Assembly (NCBI GenBank): GCA_030737875.1
Contig: CM060925.1
Span: 485,313,514-485,377,513, forward strand
Direction: 5' to 3'
Source: Allium sativum
Taxonomy: Eukaryota; Streptophyta; Magnoliopsida; Asparagales; Amaryllidaceae
Length of the DNA stretch: 64,000 nt
The notes beneath the pieces are model-generated. The model saw only the letters and a list, made by a program, of their open reading frames with translations, ran no database searches and was not told where the DNA came from. Below, one piece after another: positions 1 to 11,044 of the stretch. How positions within the stretch are numbered: the stretch's first letter is position 1; each line of letters opens with the position of its first letter. The translations under genes and the position numbers were made by a program.

Positions 1-1274
1 ATCACATCGTCAGGTTTCTATCAAGTATAATATCCCAAGATATCTATCACGTATAACGTCCCATGGTATCTATCCTGTACATCTGCTCTGCACCTACCGT
101 ACTAGTATCCCAACTGTATTACGTGTTATCTGTGAATGACCCTTACTCAAAAGTCGTGTAATGGTCCCTGTCAACCTAATATGCCGCATATATAGGTTAC
201 TCAACTCATATGTTTCTTTCCATGTATAAGTTCAGTTCTTTGCCGTAGGCTGTACGGGCTTTCCCATGTAAACGGTTTATCCTTGAAGTTGTTTTGGACT
301 GCAACCCTTGATCTAGTTGTGTTTCCTTACCATGAACTATCGCGCATCCACTTAGGATTTATGCCACCTAGGACCGCTAGGGATTATGCTACCTAATGAA
401 CGTTTCCGTGTCTCGGTTTGGGTTTTGGCCACCTAGGACCACTAGGGATTACGCCACCCGTCAACCGCGCCCTTGATCCCACGTATGTATCGTGAATCGT
501 TTTCCATGTCTAGATGCACATGTTCCCCAATGTGCCATCCGAGTTCCGTGCCAGGGCAAATCAAGAAATACGGAACTCGGTCGGGAGCTTTAAATCGTCT
601 GCCGATGCAGATATCAAGGTCTATTTTTGTACCCGTGGCTATGGTCCCACGTGACCCCTCCCTCAACTACTGAAAGGCAATCCAAGAAAAATCATGTATA
701 AGAACCACTCCACGGCCCCACTATAGCCCACTTTCCTACGGGCCAACCTCACCCATGACTCGATAGCAAGCACATGGTCTGTTGGGGGTTCCCTGCCTTT
801 CCGCACGTACACGATTGACTAAAGATGGTAGGTAGTCGGCGATGCGCTATCCAGGGCAAAAACAAGAATCGTCGACTCCACGCTAATCCATCCCAGTCTT
901 TAGGTTGCTCGCATAGCAACCAAGGCATACTCTTGGTCCTTCTAACGCAGACCTTAACCTCTCATGGGCCTAGTATAATTACCTGGCAGCCCACAAAGGG
1001 ATCCCAAGAATATCCTCATGTCCCCCGAAGCTTCCACTTCGGCACCCAGTGCGCTGGAGCTTTTATCCAAGTCAGATAACTTGCTCCGCCTCGTATACTA
1101 AGCGATGACCTACCGTATCAGGTTACTCATCGTTTTGAGAATTAGTCCTATGTCCTTAGCTAAGAATTATTACTTAGTTACCCTTAACTAAGGTTTACCA
1201 CTTAGCTTCCTTTCCCGTTATCCTTGATTAACCACAGTTTTCTACCTAGTTCTTCTAGCTAGGGTTTGTTTATT

Positions 1275-2145
1275 GGGTTAAGTGTTATCATTCAAGTCCA
1301 TGACTTAACCCGCCCACGAATCACGTCAAAGATTGGCTAAGTATTTAAGTTCAAGACTTAGTCCCACAAGTTGGTTAAGTGTACCCAGAGGCTCATGACT
1401 TAACCCTATCAAGTAAAATTGGTCAAGTACTAGCTTACCTTAATCCTATCGGATTATCTTGCTAGATCGATTAAGCATAGATTATCTTAATCCCATCAAA
1501 TTATCGAGTCGGATTGGTTAAGTATAGGTTGGCTTAACCCCTTCCTCTAATCGTACTACAATGGTTAAGTATATTCTAAAAAGGTCTTGTGACTTCACCT
1601 TATCAGGTCCGCGTATTAGATTGGTTAAGTGTAAGTTACTTAACCCCATCAAATCATCATGTATAATTGGTTAAGTATAAGTTGCTTAACCCCATTAAAT
1701 TATCACGTTAAGTTGGTTAAGTATTGGTTACTTAACCTCATTGAATTACCGCGTTTAAATTGGTTAAGTGTTTAACTTAACCCCATCGAATTACCGTGTT
1801 TAGATTAGTTAAGTGTGGATTACTTAACCCCATCTAATTACCGTGTCGGATTAGTTAGGAGCAAATTACTTAACCCCATCCCCTAATCATCTTGTATGGT
1901 TAAGTGTCATTAAGAAAACTTACTTAACCTTGCCAAATTATCATGTTGGATTGATTAAGTGTTGGTTAACTTAATCCCCGTCCACTAGTCGTATAAAAAT
2001 GGTTAAGCGTCATTAGGAAAATCAAATCACTTAACCTACCCAACCTTGTCATGTTTTGTTAAGTATCGTTAGCCTAACCAATTTACTTAACCCATTTACC
2101 CATGTCATATTTGGTTAAGAGTCATTAATCAAATTAACTTAACCC
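1275..2145 (-). repeat. Palindromic minisatellite GGTTAAGT..ACTTAACC in LTR F'
   Basis: About 16-18 diverged units spaced roughly 45-60 bp. Each has GGTTAAGT followed 5-30 bp later by its complement ACTTAACC. The first is perfect over 9 bp (1275-1283 with 1303-1311). Two units carry paired changes: GATTAAG/CTTAATC at 1469-1475/1486-1492 and GATTAAGT/ACTTAATC at 1953-1960/1969-1976. The same array is at the same LTR position in F. Confidence 0.85.
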
Positions 2146-2180
2146 TATCATGTGGCATTAATTACTTAATGCACCCCAAC

Positions 2181-2373
2181 CTCTCACATTAGACTTTGTT
2201 GTGGTTACTAGTTAAGCCGGTCGGTTCCGGGTAGCTTTACACCACAACTTGGTCTAACCTCGGGTTCAAACACAACATGACCAACTTCTCACATTGGGTC
2301 CTATTGTTTGCAACTACTAGTTAGGCCGGTCGGTTCCGGGTAGTTTTACGTTGCAAACTCAACCCAACCTCGA
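2181..2373 (-). other. Twin covarying hairpins in LTR F'
   Basis: Two modules. Copy 1: outer stem TTAGAC (2189-2194)/GTCTAA (2252-2257), inner stem GTTGTGGT/ACCACAAC. Copy 2: outer stem TTGGGT (2294-2299)/ACCCAA (2362-2367), inner stem GTTTGCAAC (2306-2314)/GTTGCAAAC (2350-2358). The loops keep the core CCGG..CGGTTCCGG and the flanks keep CTCACA and CCTCG. Stems differ between copies yet pair perfectly. See the findings. Confidence 0.75.
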
Positions 2374-4419
2374 GTTGGCCACACTTATATTATCTAAGTG
2401 TCATGTCCATCATGTTTCCAAAACATGTTACAAGTTTTCAAGCATTTGGGTAGACCTAACTTAATAGGTAAATTCCCAAAGGGTAGACCTAACTTAATAG
2501 GTAAATTCCCAAGCTTATGTTTTTATGCATACTTACATGTCAACTTCCATGTTATATTTCATGTCATGTTTTCAAGTATAAACACATGTCATATTTAACG
2601 TTACATGTTGTCTTGTTTATACCCATTTACCCAAATCATGTTCATGTCATTATGTTTTCCCATAATGTGACCCCAACGCTTTTAAACTCGCATAATGGAT
2701 TCAAAGAAGGAACTTGTCAAAGGCATGACAAAAGGGGGTATAAAGCCACTAGTTGAACATGGTGGCAAATGAGACATAATGTGTTCACTAACTTGCATGT
2801 TACATTCTTAAGCCTCAAAACATGCCTAAACCCAAACTTGGCACATAAGCAAATCATGGTGACAAAAGACATGGAATGATGACTAGAAACTCGCATATAT
2901 AATCATATAAGGATTATGACTTCATATGCAAGTTGGCATAATGATTATGAAGATTCTCATGTTGCATAATGCAACATTTCAACATAAAGGTTGTGGCTTT
3001 TAGCTCATAAGATCAAGATAATGACTTCATAAACTCGCATAACATGATAGCATGCATCATTCTAATTAATCAAACCCAAACTTTCAACATGAACATTTAA
3101 CTTCATAGTTAATATCTAAGAGTAGGGAAGGGCTTACATTGCTTTGAAGGCCTAAATCGATTAAACTAAATCTTGTGAGGAAGCCTATGCATGCCATCAC
3201 CCAAAAACCCAAAGATGGATGCCCCAAATCAACAAAAACACCATCTTTATGAACAAAGATCAAAGCTTTTGCCTTGAAATCAACTTGAGAGGCTCTCATA
3301 CTAGCATAGGGACTCTCTAACACTCTCATGATCATGAAACCTTTCATAGAAATGAAGTGGAGGCTAGGATAGTTGAGTGGAGGCCATGAGAGTAGAAATT
3401 TTGCCATAGTTTAGTTGCATGAATGAATAATGAGGATTTAGGATAGGTTAGGGTCTTATTTATAGATTAGGCAAGTGTTTTAGGCCATAGGATTAAACCT
3501 AGATTCAATCCAAGCCATCAAAGCATGTCTTGGGGAAGAAGTCAAGTGTAGGAACCATCTAGGGCCTTTAGATTAAAGATGAACCATGAGAACCATCCAA
3601 ATGCAAAATCTGCATTTGAGCGAATCGGCCCACGGGTTGACAGCCAAACACCCTGGATTAACCCCTAGTCGACCCAGCGGGCTCGGGTCGACCTCAAAAA
3701 TCGGCTGGTTCGGTTATTCCCCTCTCCCAATTCGCTGTTTTGAACATTTTTGCATATTTATTTATTTAATTTTTCAATTATATATATATATATATATATA
3801 TATCAATATATATATTTTTCTGCGCAACCCATTTCACTTAATTAAGTATACTTTAATTTGGGAATTTTTCGTGAAACTTCGCGAGGCCATATCTTGGTCA
3901 TACGGACTCCGATTTTCGAAAACTCGGACTCTATTTCGCGTATTTTTCCAAGACGAACGCAATGGCATAGCCCGTTTCACTTGATTCAGAAATTAAAATT
4001 AAATTCTGCCTTGATTCTCGTCTTTAATCATGTTATCGAAATACGGGTTGTTACACTTATGTATAATTATATGCAAGTTGGTTCATCTATGATGTTATGT
4101 ACGACCATCTGCAAGTTAGTATCACAAATGCTAAGTATGTAATTTGTTATAACCTGTATATGTATGTATGAAGTACTATAATGTACTAAGTTTATGATAT
4201 GAAATATATGATATCATATTTTGTTAAAGTTCCGCTGTGAGAATCGTGTTTACTCTGATGATGTATGTTCTTCTTCTTCTTCTATTCTAAGTTTCTATCT
4301 TATCTATTCTCACCCTCTAATTTCTTTCATTAACAATTCATTTATTTTCGATCCTTGGATGTTCGATATGTGTTGTATATCGGATAACCAAGATCGTTGA
4401 AAAACCGGGTCGTTACAGT

Positions 4420-4432
4420 TGGTATCAGAGCC
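4420..4432 (+). other. tRNA-iMet primer binding site of G
   Basis: TGGTATCAGAGCC two bases after the LTR end; complementary to the 3' end of plant initiator tRNA-Met, as usual for chromoviruses. Confidence 0.8.
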
Positions 4433-4507
4433 AGGTTAAGTGATTACCTTGGCTCTGTGGCGTAACTCAGTAGAGATGGGGTTAGCAGTACCCTAGATTG
4501 AGTTTGA

Positions 4508-4551
<44 letters not shown>

Positions 4552-5174
4552 GAGAGAGCGTATTTGAAATTGGATGTTATTATATATATACACATACTTA
4601 GGAGAGATCGACTTAAGATATATAATTAAGTCTAGACTTAAGTACTAGTTGGATATGAACTTATGAAAAGTGAACTAGTTGATTTTTGGGAATAAAATCA
4701 GATTGGTGAGTCCCGAAAACAAAGATAACTAATTTAGGGATTAATTAGTATAATACTTAAAGGAGTTAAGTTAAAACTGGAACTAGGGATCGTTGGATAT
4801 AGATTCAAGTGAAAAGAGAATTCGGGGCAGATAAGTATATTTGAATGAGTCGATTCAAATTAAAGAAGTACATATGATTTGGAATTTATTTTTCAAATGT
4901 AATCGTGATATTTTTTTTTGAGATAATGAAGTTATGATATTAGAACCTAACCGGGGATTAATATTTAGAGGGTTATTCGCTTATCGATTTACTGTCAGGA
5001 ACTAATGAATGTTGAGGAGTAGTAATGCAGTAATGAGGAATGTTTTCTAACGGTAGTAATAGGTATTTTAGTTATAGAATAACTGTGATAAATAACAATT
5101 GGCTGATGTGCGTTGATTATTTATGGATATAAGTTTATAACTTTAATTATAACTTGAATTTACGACTTAACTAC

Positions 5175-5210
5175 AATTTCGAGGATGAAATTTTTATAAG
5201 GTGGGTAGAT
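5175..5210 (+). other. PPT-proximal hairpin and polypurine tract of G
   Basis: AATTTC-GAGGAT-GAAATT (5175-5192), then a purine-rich run GGTGGGTAGAT directly before the LTR start TGTAATG at 5211. The same arrangement precedes the 3' LTRs of A, B, C, E and F. Confidence 0.65.
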
Positions 5211-8200
5211 TGTAATGACCCGGAATTCTGGACGAAAAACAAATTTTGTGAATGAACTAAAAATTTAACAATACATTAATAAATTAACTTATTAATGTGT
5301 TAACTCATTTACAACGACCAAAAGCGTAGCTAAATCAGTACAACATAAGTATAGTTAAATTTAGCAGCGACAACACTACTAAAAACACGGTAGCAAAGCG
5401 TGACTAGAAGCACTAAGACCAAGCACCACTAAAGCGCTGTAGAAAGCGTTACTAAAGGAACCGTTGCAAATCTATAGCTAGATTTTATTTGTTTGTAAGT
5501 AGCAAATCAAATAACTTGTTTATTAGATAATGTGTGCATTAGCTCATACCTTTCCTAAGCTGACTAAAACAAATGCATTTGATCTTTTCTTCATGCACAT
5601 CAACTAGAAACAAACTTGTATACACCTTCATTTAAAATTCTAACGCTTGAATCAAATTTGTGTACATAACCTTTGTAGCAAATTCTTAGCTAAACACTAA
5701 GTAAACCCAATGTGTTTGGAGAACAAATTGAATTATAAAATTGATGATATCCTCATACATTGCACCTACGCTGAACTAGTTAAACTTGGTGTACTTAACC
5801 CATTTAAAAGCATGAACACAACATGTTCTTGTGCAAGAACAAAGCAATAAAACTAAGTGAATTAAGTAACTCATTAGCAAATTACTCAACCATTTAAAAT
5901 GCTTAAGACACAAGCATTTTTGTGCAAGAACCTACAACAAAACAAGTAAGCTTAATGGATGTTATCCATGCACAAAAACACCTTGCACTTGTTAGATGAA
6001 ACACATAGTTATCATGCAACTTGAAAGGCCTTTTATCCAAACCATTTCCTGCGCAAGAAGGCCACATACTCAGCTAGAAAAACAAAGCTCGTCTAGTGTA
6101 TAAATACTTAATGGAGAAGGCTTTAAGGACAAAAGTGAAAGTGACAAGTTATTAAGGGAAAAACACTTAAGTGTTTTTAAAGATTTGATGGAAGAAATTG
6201 TCATCATTCAAAGGATTTGCGCAGAGACATTTAATGAAACATATACTAGAGCTTAGGCTATTTTGTTTTAAGTTTAAAAACAATTTAAATGATGTAATGC
6301 TCTCAGCCAAGTGATTTCCTGCGTGAGTTTATAACCTTAGAAAACTTAAGATATTATAATGAAATTCTATCTAGAAGAGGGACAAAGCATTTAAAGCTTT
6401 TGTCAAGTTTAAAACCACTTGTGTGAACACAAATTCTCCACACAATCTTGCGCAGGAAAATCAAAACAAAACTGAGCTTTCAATAGGGCAACATACTCTG
6501 TTTGAAAAACTGCACAAACCTGCGCCAAATATTATGATAGGAGTATTATAAGATTTAGTTAATAAAGGTAATTAGAAAACTAATAAAATACATGATTTGC
6601 TAGCCTATAATTATGGGGTTGTTTTCCCATTTCTGTTCAACTGAAACTCGAGTAAAGAAAAGGAGATCTGGAAATATATTTAAACACCATCATAGCTGCC
6701 ATTAAAAGGTGAGTAAAACACTCATTCAACACCTCTTTGATCATGTTTTAAATAACTTGAATACCATGTTTGTGTGTGATGGTTTACTGATGTGTTCATG
6801 CTAAAATGCTTGTTGTTTTATATGCATTGCCTGCTGTTAACATGTGAGTAAACACTAAATTGCTCTTCTGCTTTTATATTAAGTTCTTGTTGATTCAAAC
6901 TACATATGTGCTTATATGTATCTATCTGATTCCAATACTAATATTGTTTACAGAATTAATCACTGCAAGTAGTTAGATTTATTTCTGGACTGTTTAAACA
7001 TGTCTGAACCATTTGAACATCCTATGAAAATATATACATCTTCCAAGATTTAAATAAATTTCTAACAGAGGATGGTTCGATCAATACATCCTGCGTTTGA
7101 TCATGTGTAGGAAACAAGATTTGTTTTAACTTTAAAACCCTTGAAACCAAATATTGATGCGTATGTCTGTTGATCCGTGTGTCTGTTGATGCTTGGTGAG
7201 GGAAGGATTGGATATGTGCCTCTACTTGATGTGATTTAATTGGGGGTATAATTGCATCAGAGAAGTATGAATATTATATACACAGTGGTCATCCTCTTCT
7301 CCATATTGGTCCACGCATGGACATTTACATTCTTGCTCTCTGGCAAAGTAAAATAACTCTTCTTTCTTTCTCAAATGATACCCGTGCAACAGTTTATAAA
7401 TATATTAGCAAACACTTGCTAGCTTTGAACGGCCAGAGTGCGGCGAACGACGGGGCTGGGTGTCATCGATGGGTGGCTGGAGGCGTCAGACTTCCGATGG
7501 CCTGAGGTGATGGGGTGATGAAGATTCTCCGATCGGGTTAAATCAAGTGATAATTATATTGGAAATCTTGTTTCGATTCTCGTCAGTTTGGTGTGAGGAG
7601 CAGGGAAGGACGGAGATGACAGTATGGCGGCGAGTGGAGCAAGACAGTGAGGAAGGAGGAGTAACGATATTTGGTGTTTTGAATGGAAGATGCAACATCA
7701 TTTAGTTGCTTATGTATGTGGGCAACACGTTCATGAGAAGTGGAGTTTACTGTGCATTCAAGATGGTGAAAGAAAAAGAGCGTCTGCTGTAGCCATCTAG
7801 GAGGACCAGCGTGGTGTCGGTTTGTTCAATAGTGAAGGAATGCACAGACATGAAAATGGAAGAGGACAGCATGTATATGCGTGGATACAAGCAGGGGTAG
7901 GCTGATGAGCATGAGTGATCAAAGGAAGGGACAGTAGTAAGCTTGTGGCTCCGAAACGCTTGGCCTTGGTAGTCGTAATTCGGCTGACGTTGCGTTCAAG
8001 GCAGTCCAGTGGTGGGACGAGGCAGTCCGGTGGTGGGGCATGGCAAGCTCAGTGGCAAGGCATGGCAAGTGAGGTGATCAGGTTTGGCAGGCCAAGACAA
8101 GTGGTTTGGCAAGCGTGGTGATCAGCCGTGGCAAGGCTGGTGATCGGACAAGGCAAGTGGTAGTACCACTTTGGTTGGCATGAGCTGAAGCATGTAACGG

Positions 8201-9432
8201 GCGCAGTAAAAACAGGGCTGGGCACGGCATTTTGAAGGGTTGGTGGTTGGGTAAAGTGGTAGTACCACTTTGGTAAGTACCAGGGGCGAGAGCATGAGCG
8301 TTGGGATGTTTTTCCCATGCGCCCACCGGTGTACTGAAAACTAGCACTGGCACTTCAGTCAAAACATTTACAAAATGAGATTTTGAACCAAGTTTTTAAA
8401 TTAAAATAGTTTAATTTAAAAATAGAAAAATAAAATAAATAAAAATAAAGAAATTTTGTAATTAAATAAAAAGAAGAGTTTTTATTTAAATGTATCGTAG
8501 ACCAGTGAAAGGAAGAAGATAGCCGAATTGCAAAGAGCAGAGTTTGGCTGAAGGAAATCGACGAATTTATTTAACTAGATTAATTAATAATAAATTAAAT
8601 AAATAAATAAAACATTAATTAATTATATAAATTGGAAGAATTTATATATAGTATCTTCGGACATTTTTGGGCATGTACAAAATGAAAAGCGATGTGTAAA
8701 TTATTCTAAATAATTTTATCTGAGGAAAAGAAATGTTTTATTAAATCGAACAACGACAAAGAAGACAAAAGTGGATCAAGAGAAAGGATGAACTGTCGAT
8801 ATTAGATCCAAACGATGGACCCCGAGTTTTACAAAAAGAGGATTTTACAGTAGAAAGGTTTAGACCCGTGCTTCGCACACGGGTATAACAGAATACGAAT
8901 TTAAAGTAAATATTTAAGAGAAATCTGTTGTAATTGGTAAAGTAAGAAGATAAATTTATGAACAAGATTTTATAAATTAAGTAAAATATTTATCATTGGA
9001 TAGATAAAATATATAAGTCAGGACTTATATAGAGAAGTAAAGATCGATTTCAACATTTATATTGAAACTGAATACGGACGAAGAGTTAACCAGTTAGAAT
9101 TTACCAGTTAGAGTTAACCAGTCAGAGTAAATCAGTTAGAGTTAATCGAATAAGAGTTAATCGAATATTTGTTATTCGAATAAGAGTTAAATCAAATAGA
9201 GTTAAACAAGATTAGAAACTGACTAGAATTAGTACGTTGAATGATTTCCTGAGTAGCGATCTGATGTTGGTTTCGGCCTTCGGGGTTTATACTTAAAGAA
9301 TTGTTCTCTTACTAGTTTACAGTTAGGGACTAATAGTTGTGGAATGGTAGTGATGCGTGAACGAGGATTGGAAATGTTTTCCAGTGTTAAATAACATATA
9401 TTTTCTGTTACATAGAAAATAAAGGAATATGA

Positions 9433-9464
<32 letters not shown>

Positions 9465-11044
9465 ATGATTGATGATTTGATCGATAATTCCATTTGGAAA
9501 TAAGATCGTTGTTTGCACACGTGTTTTCATTTGATAGTTAAATCACCGACTATCAAAGTTTTGACCATTTAACGTTGTTAATATGGAGAGACCGGTTGGA
9601 TTATTATCCAAAGAACCACTCTGTATTGGCATAAGCGTGACGAATCAAATATGCTGAAGAAATGAAAGACGGAGTAAAATGCAAGGGCTATTGTATAAGT
9701 TCTAGGTAAAGATTTTCCTAGAATGGTTTTATGGAATAGTACCTTCGGTTTGTCCAGTCCCAGGACAACTTGTATGGACGAGTGTCTGACGGAGTATTTC
9801 CAAAGTAATTACGTACATTGAATATTTACAAACGTATTTCTGTTGGTAGCGAAGAGAGGGACACTTCTCTTAGCTTAACGCTCAGAGTATTTTTGTGGAA
9901 ATCAATTAAGTGATTCCAATGGATCTGACAATGTGGCATTCAAAGTGAATGAAGATATGGTATGTGAAAAGCGTAGCTTCTAGCCTCACAACCGGAAAAT
10001 GACAAAAATCGGGCATGCAGCATGGCTAAGTCGGTCGCTCCGAAGTAGGGTGTATAATCACCTATCTAGAGAATATTCATTTGCTTCTTTAATCTATCAA
10101 TGTTGTCCCATATATATACGGGAAACGGTTGCTGATCCCAACCGCTGGTGATGTACATTCGATACACTCAAGCGAATTGAGTGGTCGGTCATGTGTGGCT
10201 GAGTTGCAAGATGTTCTTGTTGAACTCCAGTGTATCGTTCCTAGAGTACACTGATCGGAAGGTGGTTCCATACCTTGTCATAGTTGGAAATCCATTACCC
10301 AATACGTGCTTGTGGTTTTTGATTGTATACTATATATGTAGAACGTGAGATGAAAGCGTTTCTGCTATATGATTATTATATTGTGGTTAATAGACATTAT
10401 TGTAATATCAAAGGATTTGATATAAAGATTTGTTTTGATTCTCATAAGGGAAAAACCCGTTCCGTTATACGGCGTGGTCTTATGAGATATCGTTTACTTA
10501 CTCAAACTGTTTTAAAATCGTTTACTCATACCAGTCCATGACTGACCCGGAGTTTATTTTACTGTGTTTTCCTTATACTCTTGGGTATTCATAACACTTG
10601 TTATGAATAGACAAGTGATCCAGGTATTGAATTAACTTTGGAGTAGCTGGATGGCAGGATCTGAAATGTTGGCCTATCTATCAAGCTTATGTATAATTAT
10701 ATGCAAGTTGGTTCATCTATGATGTTATGTACGACCATCTGCAAGTTAGTATCACAAATGCTAAGTATGTAATTTGTGATAACCTGCATATGTATGTATG
10801 AAGTACTCTAATGTACTAAGTTTATGATATGAAATATATGATATCATATTTTGTTAAAGTTCTGCTGTGAGAATCGTGTTTACTCTAATGATGTATGTTC
10901 TTCTTCTTCTATTCTAAGTTTCTATCTTATCTATTCTCACCCTCTAATTTCTTTCATTAACAATTCGGTTATTTTCGATCCTTGGATGTTCGATATGTGT
11001 TGTATATCGGATAACCATGATCGCTGAAAAACCGGGTCGTTACA
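5211..11044 (+). repeat. 3' LTR of element G
   Basis: Begins TGTAATGACCC and ends GGGTCGTTACA; 5,834 bp. No coding region is supported. Notable parts: two copies of a 17-bp palindrome AAGTGGTAGTACCACTT (8155-8171, 8254-8270); a CCCGTG..CACGGG hairpin near 8866-8884; a TA run near 9436-9458; the CAGTC-CAT-GACTG hairpin (10532-10544); and CCCGGAGT..ACTCTTGGG plus ATTCATAAC-ACTT-GTTATGAAT (10546-10609) near the end, which echo the end of E's LTR. Confidence 0.7.

Larger units (their letters stand above)
1..4055 (-). mobile_element. Reverse chromoviral LTR F' (partial; solo or 5' LTR)
   Basis: Reverse-oriented LTR whose outer end is at 4051-4055 (..TTGTTACA on the + strand); the window cuts its other end. 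It matches LTR F at 59549-63884 in order: promoter part (TATAAATA on the minus strand at 3457-3464), an AT-rich stretch, twin hairpins (2181-2373), a palindromic array (1275-2145) and a G/C-richer block. It interrupts the 5' LTR of G: the sequence from 4056 matches 10684 onward. CTTAT at 4056-4060 is the likely target-site copy; its partner lies off the left edge. No PPT follows at the right, so it is either the 5' LTR of a reversed element or a solo LTR. No protein gene is supported here. Confidence 0.8.
4056..11044 (+). mobile_element. LTR element G, non-coding, with very long LTR
   Basis: The 5' LTR remnant 4056-4417 (cut by F') matches 10684-11044, the end of the 3' LTR. The 5' LTR ends GGGTCGTTACA and is followed by primer site TGGTATCAGAGCC (4420-4432). 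The interior (4418-5210) has no open frame, a TA microsatellite near 4509-4550, and the hairpin plus polypurine tail that precede every 3' LTR here. The 3' LTR starts TGTAATGACCC at 5211 and ends at 11044. A 5.8-kb LTR with a 0.8-kb coding-free interior resembles LARD-type non-autonomous elements; an unrecognised insertion inside the LTR could inflate its length. Confidence 0.7.

Noticed and set aside
1275..2145. Regularly spaced repeats resembling a CRISPR array
   Set aside because: Plant nuclear DNA; units are diverged palindromes of unequal spacing inside an LTR, with no cas genes.
3084..3407. 107-codon minus-strand frame in F'
   Set aside because: Lies just after the LTR promoter region in LTR sense; no domain, no equivalent frame in F. 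Could be a leader uORF but unsupported.
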